8,125 bases of DNA from Porphyromonadaceae bacterium (GCA_003517675.1 DPAC01000019.1:1791-9915), one strand, 5' to 3'. Shown: positions 1 through 6,668, counted from the stretch's first letter. Notes: generated from the sequence alone by a model not told the origin. Numbers and translations are program-made.

Positions 1-854
1 ATATAATCAAGGTATGGATTATCGTCAAATGTAATTAATGACATCTCTTCCGGCACTTTAACCTTCTCCTCTTTAAGCGCTTTTATACATCCCATAGCAA
101 TTGTATTGCTGAAGGCAAATATAGCAGTGGGCCTTACTTTTTGCTGGAGCAACAGTTTCGTCTCCAAATAGCCGTTCTGCTCACTGAAAGCATCTCCGGT
201 TACCGTATATGAAGTGATCCCGGAACCTACCATTGCATCTATAAAGCCTTTTACCCGTTGTATATTGGGGGTGGAATGCCGGACACCCTGGATACAGGCA
301 ATGGAAGTATGTCCGTGCTCAATCAGGTATTTGGAAGCCGAATAAGCGCCTTCATAATTGTCAGAAGAAACAAAAGACAGATCCAAACCTTCAAAATACC
401 GGTCGATACAGATCAATGGAAGTCCTTTCTCCTGTAGCTTCACCAAATGTTCCCATTCGTCTCCGCAGGGAACAATGATCATTCCGTCCAGGTTTCTCGA
501 TGATAAATGCATCACTTCTGTTTTTTCATTCTCGATATTGTCGTCACTATCACCGATAAGCGTGATATAATTATATTTTCTCACTTCCGTATTTACAACG
601 CTGGCTATCTCCGCGAAAAAAGGGTTTTTTAAAGAAGGGACAATTAGCGCAATCGTTTTACTTTTACCGGTACGTAAATTCTGTGCAAATTCATTCGGTA
701 CATAATTCAATTCCTCCGCTATAGATTCTATTTTTTGCTGAGTGGCTTTACTTATCCTGTATTTATCACCTTTTCCGTTTAAAACCCTGGAGACGGTTGT
801 AATAGAGAATCCCGATTTTTCGGCAATATCGACGATATTTGACTTGTGCTGCAT
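1..854 (-). CDS. LacI-family transcriptional regulator, C-terminus cut by window edge
   Basis: Reading leftward from the ATG at 854 gives 284 codons with no stop before the window edge, so roughly the last 50 residues of a usual 330-340 aa LacI protein are missing. Residues 5-27 (NIVDIAEKSGFSITTVSRVLNG) form the LacI helix-turn-helix. Residues 53-62 hold the hinge helix, with Leu60 in the place of the leucine that PurR/LacI insert into a central CpG. Residues 66 onward form the periplasmic-binding-protein-like sensor domain, with ICIDR at 148-152, VSSDN at 162-166 and the ITFDD strand at 274-278. It is a cytoplasmic DNA-binding protein whose effector is a small sugar or related ligand. It is divergent from the scavenging operon, and a CG-centred palindrome sits in the shared intergenic region, so it probably represses that operon. 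The effector (ribose, ribose phosphate or a nucleoside) cannot be read from the sequence. The family call is very secure; the regulatory target is inferred. Confidence 0.95.
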   Translation of the reverse strand, partial: MQHKSNIVDIAEKSGFSITTVSRVLNGKGDKYRISKATQQKIESIAEELNYVPNEFAQNLRTGKSKTIALIVPSLKNPFFAEIASVVNTEVRKYNYITLIGDSDDNIENEKTEVMHLSSRNLDGMIIVPCGDEWEHLVKLQEKGLPLICIDRYFEGLDLSFVSSDNYEGAYSASKYLIEHGHTSIACIQGVRHSTPNIQRVKGFIDAMVGSGITSYTVTGDAFSEQNGYLETKLLLQQKVRPTAIFAFSNTIAMGCIKALKEEKVKVPEEMSLITFDDNPYLDY

Positions 855-871
855 AATCCTAATTTTGTGAA

Positions 872-905
872 CAAAACTAACAGAAATAATAAAATAAGCA
901 GGCAA
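872..905 (-). promoter_or_regulatory. Possible promoter of the LacI-family gene
   Basis: On the minus strand TAGTTTTG (879 to 872) fits the Bacteroidetes -7 consensus TAnnTTTG. The nearest upstream TTG lies at 905-903, with 23 bases between the elements, which is longer than the usual 19-21. The start would fall about 10 bases before the ATG at 854, giving a very short leader. The match to the -7 box is good and the spacing is poor, so this is tentative. Confidence 0.35.
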
Positions 906-942
906 TAAGCAAATAAATAACTTTATTTAACTAAATATTATT

Positions 943-958
943 ACGTAAACGTTTGTTC
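943..958. promoter_or_regulatory. LacI/PurR-type operator
   Basis: The bases ACGTAAACGTTTGTTC contain the perfect palindrome AAACGTTT (947-954) with a central CG. From memory of the E. coli PurR consensus (ACGCAAACGTTTGCGT), 12 of 16 positions agree, including all nine of AAACGTTTG. CG-centred palindromes are the standard sites of LacI-family proteins, and a LacI-family gene starts 90 bases away. The site overlaps the -33 element of the operon promoter, so a bound repressor would block RNA polymerase. Binding is inferred, not shown. Confidence 0.65.
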
Positions 959-982
959 CAATAAATATTGCGCATACATTTG
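952..982 (+). promoter_or_regulatory. Bacteroidetes-type promoter of the scavenging operon
   Basis: TTTG at 952-955 (-33 element) and TACATTTG at 975-982 (exact TAnnTTTG -7 element) are separated by 19 bases, the expected spacing for the Bacteroidetes primary sigma factor. Transcription would start near 988, giving a leader of about 50 bases before the ATG at 1040. The leader is A-rich, has no Shine-Dalgarno sequence and contains a 13-base palindrome at 1012-1024. Confidence 0.75.
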
Positions 983-1039
983 CAATTAATACCCATCAAT
1001 AGTTAAAAACATTCATTGAATGAAACAAAAACACAAGTT

Positions 1040-2593
1040 ATGAAGAATATCTTTAAAACAGTCGCATTGGGGTTTGTATTCATGGTTACATTCTCCTGCA
1101 ACACAAGTAATTCAGAAAAAAATGAAGTAACAATTCCCAAAAGTGAACTTCTGAACAAGATCAAAGGCGGTTGGGCCGGACAGGTGATCGGATGCACATA
1201 CGGTGGACCGACTGAATTCCAATGGAACGGCACAATGATTGACGACCATGTTCCCATTCCCTGGGATGATACCCGACTGTTGTGGTATTATGAAAACGCT
1301 CCCGGATTATACGATGATATTTATATGGATTTGACTTTTGTGAATGTATTTGAAAAACAAGGGCTTGACGCACCCGATTCGTTACATGCACTGGCATTCG
1401 CACATGCTAAGTATCCTCTGTGGCATGCCAATCAGGCTGCACGTTATAATATACTTAACGGCATTATGCCTCCCGCTTCCGGTCATTGGAAAAATAATCC
1501 TCACGCCGATGATATCGATTTTCAAATTGAAGCTGACTTTGCGGGATTAATGTCCCCCGGCATGGTTAATTCCGCCGCTGCGATTTGTGATCGGATTGGG
1601 CACATCATGAATTACGGAGATGGCCTGTATGGCGGAATATATGTTGCTGCAATGTATTCACTGGCTTTCGTAAATGACGATATTGAATTTATTGTTGAAG
1701 AAGCGCTGAAGACTATTCCGGCGGAGAGTGAATTTCATCAATGCATTGCGGATATAATCAAATGGTATAAGAACAACCCTAACGACTGGAAATCGGCATG
1801 GTTCGAAGCGCAAAAAAAATGGTCACATGATAAAGGATGTCCCGATGGCGTTTTCAGACCATTCGATATTGACGCTAAAATCAATGCAGCATATATTGTA
1901 ATCGGATTGCTTTACGGTAAAGGCGATTATGGAGCAACAATAGATATAAGTACCCGATGCGGCTATGATTCGGATTGTAACCCGGCTAACGCTGCCGGAA
2001 TTCTTGGGACAATGATAGGATATAGTAATATTCCCGATTATTGGAAGCAGGGTCTTGATAAAGTGGAGAATATGAATTTTCAATATACCGAAATGTCCCT
2101 TCATAAAGTTTATGATATCGGGTATCGACACGCAGTAGAAATGATTAAAAGAAACGGCGGTATTGAAAACGACGATTCATTGATTATTCAATACCAGGTT
2201 CCTCGAACAGTTCCTTTGGAAATAGGCTTTGAAGAAATCTATCCTACTGAAAGAAGAGGTTTAAATACCCTGCTAACCGTGCAAACCGATGAAGTTTCAT
2301 TTGCTATAAATGGTTCCGGTTTTGTCCTTACCGGATATGCTGCAGCGACAAGCAATCAAAAAGACGAGGTGTTAGAGGCGGATATTTATATCGATAATAA
2401 TTTCATAGAAACCGTAAAAATGCCCACCTCGTCTCTCATTCGCAAACATGATGTGGCATGGAACTACGACCTTTCTGAAGGAGAACATACTATAACATTA
2501 AAAACAAGAAATATTCCCAATGGGTATCATATTCATATTGGGGACCTTATCGTATATTCCAATAAAAATCCGGGAAAACACGTATATTTTTAA
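1040..2593 (+). CDS. Exported ADP-ribosylglycohydrolase-family lipoprotein
   Basis: A 517 aa protein of the ADP-ribosylglycohydrolase (DraG/ARH) fold family, whose known members cleave ADP-ribose from proteins or small molecules using two metal ions. Residues 1-20 form a lipoprotein signal peptide (MKNIFKTVAL, then a hydrophobic stretch ending at Cys20). This supports the ATG at 1040 over an in-frame TTG at 1016, which would add eight polar residues before the signal. The catalytic domain spans about 36-370: GGWAGQVIGCTYGGP at 43-57 is the N-terminal family motif, YDDIYMD at 91-97 is an acidic metal-site candidate, and GYDSDCNPANAAGILG at 308-323 matches the C-terminal GxDxDxxxxxxGxxxG metal motif (Asp310, Asp312). 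Residues about 385-517 look like an appended beta-sandwich, perhaps carbohydrate-binding. It is the first gene of the operon, directly behind the promoter. Signal and context place it in the envelope and link it to ribose release. The real substrate is unknown; ADP-ribose conjugates are an inference from family. Confidence 0.88.
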   Translation: MKNIFKTVALGFVFMVTFSCNTSNSEKNEVTIPKSELLNKIKGGWAGQVIGCTYGGPTEFQWNGTMIDDHVPIPWDDTRLLWYYENAPGLYDDIYMDLTFVNVFEKQGLDAPDSLHALAFAHAKYPLWHANQAARYNILNGIMPPASGHWKNNPHADDIDFQIEADFAGLMSPGMVNSAAAICDRIGHIMNYGDGLYGGIYVAAMYSLAFVNDDIEFIVEEALKTIPAESEFHQCIADIIKWYKNNPNDWKSAWFEAQKKWSHDKGCPDGVFRPFDIDAKINAAYIVIGLLYGKGDYGATIDISTRCGYDSDCNPANAAGILGTMIGYSNIPDYWKQGLDKVENMNFQYTEMSLHKVYDIGYRHAVEMIKRNGGIENDDSLIIQYQVPRTVPLEIGFEEIYPTERRGLNTLLTVQTDEVSFAINGSGFVLTGYAAATSNQKDEVLEADIYIDNNFIETVKMPTSSLIRKHDVAWNYDLSEGEHTITLKTRNIPNGYHIHIGDLIVYSNKNPGKHVYF

Positions 2594-2655
2594 TCTATAA
2601 AATTAATATAGGACAGTTCCATAATCGAAAAAGGCTAACTCTAAAATATACAGCT

Positions 2656-3702
2656 ATGACCAGAAAAAGACTTTATGTAACAGGCCTCCTATTCTTGATC
2701 ATTTTCTCAGGATGGACTGCTAAAGACAGGCAGAGTATGAGAATTGTTTCAGATGCACAAAAGATCATCTTTGAAACGGATATCGGCAACGATGTGGATG
2801 ACGCTTTGGCATTGGTTATGCTCTATAAATATATGGATGCAGGGGAAATAGACTTGCTGGGGATTATGATCAACAAGGAAGGTACATATCCTCCTGAATA
2901 CGTGGACATCATGAATACATGGCACGGCTACCCTAAAATCCCCATTGGGGTTATTTACAATGGCGCAGATTGCGAAAATGATGCTGTCAACTATGCCAAA
3001 TGTGTATCTCTGATGAAGAAAGGGAACGATGAACCGCTGTTTCGGCGTTCCCTGAAAGATTATTCAGAACTGCCGGAAGCACATATCTTATATCGCAAAA
3101 TATTGGCGCAACAACCGGATAATTCTGTCACAATCGTTTCCACAGGCTTCTCTACCAATCTGGCCCGTTTACTGGATACACCTGCTGATGATTTCTCACC
3201 GTTAACAGGAAAGGAACTGGTGGCAAAGAAAGTGAAACTATTATGTACTATGGCAGGATGTTTCAATAATCCGGAACTGCATGAGTACAACATCGTAAAA
3301 GATATTCCCGCCGCTAAAAAAGTTTTTACAGAATGGCCAACACCTTTGGTAACCTCACCCTTTGAAGTAGGGATTGCGATCAACTATCCGGCCATCAGTA
3401 TTGAAAATGATTTCAAATGGGCACCGGTACACCCTATGGTAGAGGCTTATAAATGCTACCAGGAAATGCCTTATGATCGCCCGACTTGGGATTTGACTTC
3501 TGTACTGTATTCGGTAGAAGGTCCCTCTTATTTCAATATCTCGCCTGCAGGGATGGTTGACGTAACGGATCAGGGATCCACAACTTTTACAGCCAATGAA
3601 AATGGGAACCGGTATTATTTGATGGTAGATTCTGTCCAGGCTGAGAATATCAAACAACATTTTATTCAATTGATCACTCGACAACCTGCAAATTTTAAAT
3701 AA
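2656..3702 (+). CDS. Exported nucleoside hydrolase (IunH/RihC family)
   Basis: A 348 aa inosine-uridine-preferring nucleoside hydrolase homologue. The family hydrolyses the N-glycosidic bond of ribonucleosides to base and ribose with a tightly bound calcium. Residues 1-23 form a signal peptide (MTRKRLYVTG, then a hydrophobic core) without a lipobox Cys, so a periplasmic protein is expected. ETDIGNDVDDALAL at 40-53 is the N-terminal calcium motif (Asp42, Asp46, Asp48, Asp49), although its first position is Glu40 where Asp is common. STGFSTNLARLL at 162-173 is the TNLA segment, and EYNIVKD at 210-216 matches the substrate-binding EFN-xxxD segment. TWDLTSVLY at 277-285 keeps the calcium-ligand Asp279, but Trp278 stands where the common HD motif has His. 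It lies 62 bases after the previous gene, with no promoter motif seen between them. It probably supplies ribose to the kinase and transporter downstream. Base specificity cannot be predicted. Confidence 0.9.
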   Translation: MTRKRLYVTGLLFLIIFSGWTAKDRQSMRIVSDAQKIIFETDIGNDVDDALALVMLYKYMDAGEIDLLGIMINKEGTYPPEYVDIMNTWHGYPKIPIGVIYNGADCENDAVNYAKCVSLMKKGNDEPLFRRSLKDYSELPEAHILYRKILAQQPDNSVTIVSTGFSTNLARLLDTPADDFSPLTGKELVAKKVKLLCTMAGCFNNPELHEYNIVKDIPAAKKVFTEWPTPLVTSPFEVGIAINYPAISIENDFKWAPVHPMVEAYKCYQEMPYDRPTWDLTSVLYSVEGPSYFNISPAGMVDVTDQGSTTFTANENGNRYYLMVDSVQAENIKQHFIQLITRQPANFK

Positions 3703-3739
3703 ATATCCGAAAATAAGCTGATCTTCAAAACAATAAGCT

Positions 3740-3814
3740 ATGTTCGATTTCATCGGAATAGAACCGGTGCAACCTTCGAATAAGGGCCGCACACAATGGA
3801 CGTACCATATTTAA
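3740..3814 (+). CDS. Possible 24-codon small ORF between nucleoside hydrolase and ribokinase genes
   Basis: The 139-base gap between the two genes contains an ATG-started ORF ending in TAA (MFDFIGIEPVQPSNKGRTQW, then TYHI). An in-frame stop lies six bases before the ATG, so it is not the tail of a longer frame in this window. The composition looks protein-like, but I recognise no family and see no Shine-Dalgarno sequence. It may be a small protein, a leader peptide, a remnant of a lost gene or chance. Otherwise the gap (3703-3841) holds only A-rich DNA before the ribokinase start, and no TAnnTTTG promoter was seen. Confidence 0.2.
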   Translation: MFDFIGIEPVQPSNKGRTQWTYHI

Positions 3815-3841
3815 AAAAATCAAATAGTAAAAGAATAATGC

Positions 3842-4768
3842 ATGAGCAAGATAGTAGTGATTGGCAGCTCCAATACGGATTTAATCGCAAAAGTAAAAGA
3901 TTTTCCCAAAGCAGGAGAGACCATTAAGGGGATTTCCTATTTTCAGGCAATGGGAGGTAAAGGCGCCAACCAGGCACTGGCCGCACACCGGCTGGGTGGA
4001 GATGTGAAGTTTATTACCAGCCTGGGAAAGGATACCAATGGACTGAATTCCCTGGAATACTATAATGAAGAGGGATTGGATACCTCTCTCTCTTTGATTG
4101 TCGAGGATGCACCTTCAGGAATAGCTATGATTTGGGTGGACGAGAAAGGAGAAAACAGCATTGTAATAATCTCTGGGGCGAATGAAATGCTTTCTTCCGA
4201 ATATATCCATGAAATCGAAAAAGAGATACTGAAGGCGGATTTAATTGTCCTACAAATGGAGATCCCTTACGATACGGTAAAGACTGTTTGTGACATTGCC
4301 TATGAACATAATAAACAAATACTGTTAAACGTGGCACCTGCGAGAAAATTGGATGCGGACATCATTAAAAAGATACATATTCTGGTTGTGAACGAAACCG
4401 AAGCGGAAACAATTTCAGGAGAAAAGATTAGTGAAATTGGAGAACAGCCAGTGGTAGATAAATTGTTAGCGCTGGGAGCAAAATCCGTTGTCCTGACACT
4501 TGGCAGTAAAGGATGCATCATGAAAAATGAATCCGAATATCATGTGATACCTGCTTTTAAGGTGAAATCGATCGATTCTACCGGTGCAGGCGATACATTT
4601 TGTGGAGCACTGGCTGCCGGATTGAATAAGGGTCGAAGCTGGAAAGATTCGTTGATATTTGCATCTGCCGCTTCTGCAATTTGTGTTACCCGCATGGGAG
4701 CTCAGCCTTCTATCCCAACAGAAACCGAAGTACACGACTTCTTAAAGAAAAAGACAGTAAATTATTAA
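3842..4768 (+). CDS. rbsK: Ribokinase (PfkB family)
   Basis: A 308 aa cytoplasmic sugar kinase, the usual ribokinase length, which would turn D-ribose plus ATP into ribose 5-phosphate for the pentose phosphate pathway. The N-terminus VVIGSSNTDLIAKVKDFPKAG (positions 5-25) carries the substrate-binding NxD. GGKGANQALAAHRLGG at 38-53 is PfkB signature 1. NETEAE at 184-189 is the NxxE magnesium/phosphate motif. DSTGAGDTFCGALAAG at 245-260 is signature 2, with the anion hole GAG and catalytic base Asp251. All key residues are present. The start at 3842 follows an A-rich leader and gives the normal ribokinase N-terminus. The transporter gene begins only 15 bases after the stop, so the two are almost certainly co-transcribed. 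The exported hydrolases upstream support ribose as the substrate; another PfkB sugar substrate is possible but less likely given the GGKGAN and NTD motifs. Confidence 0.92.
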   Translation: MSKIVVIGSSNTDLIAKVKDFPKAGETIKGISYFQAMGGKGANQALAAHRLGGDVKFITSLGKDTNGLNSLEYYNEEGLDTSLSLIVEDAPSGIAMIWVDEKGENSIVIISGANEMLSSEYIHEIEKEILKADLIVLQMEIPYDTVKTVCDIAYEHNKQILLNVAPARKLDADIIKKIHILVVNETEAETISGEKISEIGEQPVVDKLLALGAKSVVLTLGSKGCIMKNESEYHVIPAFKVKSIDSTGAGDTFCGALAAGLNKGRSWKDSLIFASAASAICVTRMGAQPSIPTETEVHDFLKKKTVNY

Positions 4769-4783
4769 TCCATATCAAATCTT

Positions 4784-5794
4784 ATGTTTATCGTACAAAA
4801 TTATCCGTTAGCAGTATCGTTTTGCCTGGTCACCATGCTTTGCTGGGGATCATGGGGTAATACGCAGAAATTGGCCGCAAAGACATGGCGGTATGAATTG
4901 TTCTATTGGGACTATGTGATCGGTATCCTGCTGCTTTCCCTGATCTTTGGATTCACGTTAGGAAGTATGGGCGACCAGGGACGTGGTTTTACCGACGATA
5001 TCGCGCAAGTGAGTTCAAAGAATTTTTGGAGCGCGTTTACAGGAGGTATTATTTTCAATGCAGCCAATATATTATTGTCGGCTTCCATCTCGTTGGCCGG
5101 GATGTCGGTCGCTTTTCCAATAGGAGTGGGTTTGGCACTGGTATTAGGTGTATTTATCAATTACTTCGGCGCACCGAAAGGTGACCCTGTCATCCTGTTT
5201 ATGGGTGTGGCACTGATTGTCATCGCTATTATTCTGAACGGCCTTGCTTCGGGAAAAATGAGTTTAGGATCGGAAGAAAAAAAGACCAAAAAGAAAGGGA
5301 TCATCATTGCTGTCTGCGCCGGAATACTGATGTCCTTCTTTTACCGGTTCGTCGCTTCGGCAATGGATCTGAATAATTTAGAAAACCCCATGCAAGGAAT
5401 GCTGACCCCTTACGGCGCATTTTTTATTTTTTCGCTGGGGATATTGGGCAGTAATTTCATTTTCAACACCGTTGTCATGAAAAAACCCTTTGTTGGAGAA
5501 CCGGTGAGTTATTCCCAGTATTTCAAAGGTAATCTGAGTACACATTCAGTAGGAATTTTAGGTGGTATTATCTGGGGAGTAGGTACAGTTTTAAGTTATA
5601 TAGCCGCGGGAAAAGCCGGACCGGCCATTTCCTATGCTTTGGGACAGGGAGCACCTATGATCGCAGCCCTGTGGGGCGTATTTATATGGAAAGAGTTCAA
5701 AGGCGCTTCGAAACAGGTGAATTTATTACTGACGTTCATGTTTATTCTGTTTATCATAGGGCTGGCCATGATCGTTATCTCCGGCGGAAATTAA
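4784..5794 (+). CDS. GRP-family / ureide-permease-like sugar transporter
   Basis: A 336 aa inner-membrane protein with about ten hydrophobic helices (near 8-27, 43-60, 83-102, 108-127, 136-154, 171-190, 210-230, 256-275, 283-302 and 312-332). A lysine-rich loop (EEKKTKKKG, 164-172) between helices 5 and 6 should be cytoplasmic. The layout is that of the drug/metabolite transporter superfamily with two five-helix halves. Segments such as LCWGSWGNTQKLA (19-31), YWDYVIG (41-47), FTLGSMG (57-63) and SYALGQGAPMIAALWGVFIWKEF (starting at 283) match what I recall of Bacteroidetes proteins annotated as GRP-family sugar transporters, and of plant ureide permeases. It lies 15 bases behind the ribokinase gene and ends the operon, so ribose uptake is the most economical role. 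Uptake of a nucleobase or whole nucleoside is a real alternative, because ureide permeases carry uracil and allantoin. Confidence 0.82.
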   Translation: MFIVQNYPLAVSFCLVTMLCWGSWGNTQKLAAKTWRYELFYWDYVIGILLLSLIFGFTLGSMGDQGRGFTDDIAQVSSKNFWSAFTGGIIFNAANILLSASISLAGMSVAFPIGVGLALVLGVFINYFGAPKGDPVILFMGVALIVIAIILNGLASGKMSLGSEEKKTKKKGIIIAVCAGILMSFFYRFVASAMDLNNLENPMQGMLTPYGAFFIFSLGILGSNFIFNTVVMKKPFVGEPVSYSQYFKGNLSTHSVGILGGIIWGVGTVLSYIAAGKAGPAISYALGQGAPMIAALWGVFIWKEFKGASKQVNLLLTFMFILFIIGLAMIVISGGN

Positions 5795-5825
5795 AAATAA
5801 GCGGATAGATTAAGTAATTTATTTC

Positions 5826-5862
5826 AGGATGATGACTTACAGCGGGATGTGGTCATCATCCT
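5826..5862. terminator. Inverted repeat between convergent genes, candidate bidirectional terminator
   Basis: AGGATGATGAC (5826-5836) and GTCATCATCCT (5852-5862) are exact reverse complements, forming an 11-bp stem with a 15-base loop. It lies 31 bases after the transporter stop, and the right arm and loop include the last codons and stop of the convergent rhomboid gene. Neither side has a clear U-tract, so it may be a weak or factor-assisted terminator, or a processing hairpin. Confidence 0.45.
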
Positions 5863-6529
5863 TCTCGTGTTCAGCAAGAAATTCTTCCATGTCTTCATCC
5901 GTTTCATCCCACCTCTCGGGCGGCTTCTGCGGCCCCTGCTTCCGGAAGACCACCGCCAGCAGCAGTCCGCTGATTGCCCCCGACAAATGGCCTTCCCACG
6001 AGATAGAGGGATCCACCAGCTCAGAAACGGGAAAGATGCTCCACACGATACCCCCGTAAATAAAAGCCACAATCATGGAGACAGCTGTCAGCGGGATATA
6101 CTTACGGAAAATTCCACTAAAAAACAGGAAAAACAAGATGGCGAAAACCAGTCCGCTCGCGCCCACATGCATGGAGCCGCGCCCGATGAGCCAGGTTATA
6201 AACCCGCTCAAAAGCCATAGAGAAACAAATACACCGGAGGCTATCCTGCTATAAAAATAAAACAGAAACCAGATCAGGATGAGCAGTGGCAGCGTGTTGG
6301 ACAACAGATGAGAGAATGAAGCATGAATGAACGGGGAGAAAAGGATTCCTCTCAATCCGCTCACCGTTGATGGCCGGATGCCCCATCGGGAAAAATTATC
6401 CCCGAAAAGGCCGGCATGGTCAACAATGAAAGCTAACCACACAAGGGTTACAAACATAATGGACGGCAGCAAGGCAAGCCACATTCGCTTTTTTTCAAGG
6501 GTAAACCAGGATGTTTCATTTGCATTCAT
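5837..6529 (-). CDS. Rhomboid-family intramembrane serine protease
   Basis: A 230 aa polytopic inner-membrane protein with about six helices (near 18-38, 74-95, 97-117, 123-140, 144-165 and 181-196). It carries the rhomboid signatures: HASFSHLLSN at 69-78 (His74 and Asn78 near the oxyanion site), GASG at 123-126 with nucleophile Ser125, and EGHLSG at 179-184 with catalytic His181. The Ser-His dyad is intact, so an active protease that cuts transmembrane substrates is expected. The cytoplasm-side or periplasm-side tail (about 200-230) is strongly acidic, with DETDEDMEEF (208-217) and EKDDDH (222-227). The ATG at 6529 is the first in-frame start downstream of a good promoter. The gene is convergent with the scavenging operon and has no evident functional link to it. 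Substrates are unknown, as for most bacterial rhomboids. Confidence 0.93.
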   Translation of the reverse strand: MNANETSWFTLEKKRMWLALLPSIMFVTLVWLAFIVDHAGLFGDNFSRWGIRPSTVSGLRGILFSPFIHASFSHLLSNTLPLLILIWFLFYFYSRIASGVFVSLWLLSGFITWLIGRGSMHVGASGLVFAILFFLFFSGIFRKYIPLTAVSMIVAFIYGGIVWSIFPVSELVDPSISWEGHLSGAISGLLLAVVFRKQGPQKPPERWDETDEDMEEFLAEHEKDDDHIPL

Positions 6530-6564
6530 TTTCCATCAAAGTTTGAGAGGGCTCGTTGCCGGCA

Positions 6565-6596
6565 CAAATATACAACAAATGTGCAACCGGTTCAAA
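6565..6596 (-). promoter_or_regulatory. Bacteroidetes-type promoter of the rhomboid gene
   Basis: On the minus strand TTTG (6596 to 6593) and TATATTTG (6572 to 6565, exact TAnnTTTG) are separated by 20 bases, the expected spacing. The start would lie near 6558, about 30 bases before the ATG at 6529. The spacer contains the 8-bp palindrome AACCGGTT (6585-6592), which might be a regulator site or chance. Confidence 0.7.
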
Positions 6597-6668
6597 AATA
6601 AAGGAAATACGAGTTCCCTCCGGAAAGTCATTTTTGCTCTTTTTGACCGTCTTAATGAATTGAAAATC

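Larger units (their letters stand above)
1040..5794 (+). other. Putative four-gene ribose/nucleoside scavenging operon
   Basis: Four genes on one strand, with gaps of 62, 139 and 15 bases, lie behind one recognisable promoter at 952-982. No other TAnnTTTG promoter was seen in the gaps. The products form a route: two exported N-glycosidic or ADP-ribosyl hydrolases, a membrane transporter and a cytoplasmic ribokinase. The 139-base gap before the kinase is the weakest link and could hide an internal promoter. Co-transcription is inferred. Confidence 0.7.

Noticed and set aside
358..570. Rightward 70-codon ORF in the LacI gene
   Set aside because: Antisense to the LacI-family coding sequence, whose motifs continue through this stretch without a break.
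911..928. AT-rich inverted repeat AAATAAA / TTTATTT as a terminator or operator
   Set aside because: Low-complexity AT sequence between divergent promoters; a terminator is not expected there and chance pairing is likely.
1016..1039. Upstream in-frame TTG start for the ADP-ribosylglycohydrolase
   Set aside because: It would put eight polar residues before a good lipoprotein signal peptide, and ATG at 1040 gives a normal signal start.
3060..3792. Leftward ORFs antisense to the nucleoside hydrolase
   Set aside because: They overlap a clearly coding gene on the other strand and show no recognisable domain.
5829..6220. Rightward ORFs over the rhomboid gene
   Set aside because: Shadows of the rhomboid coding frame, with low-complexity Arg/Ser/Pro-rich translations and no family match.
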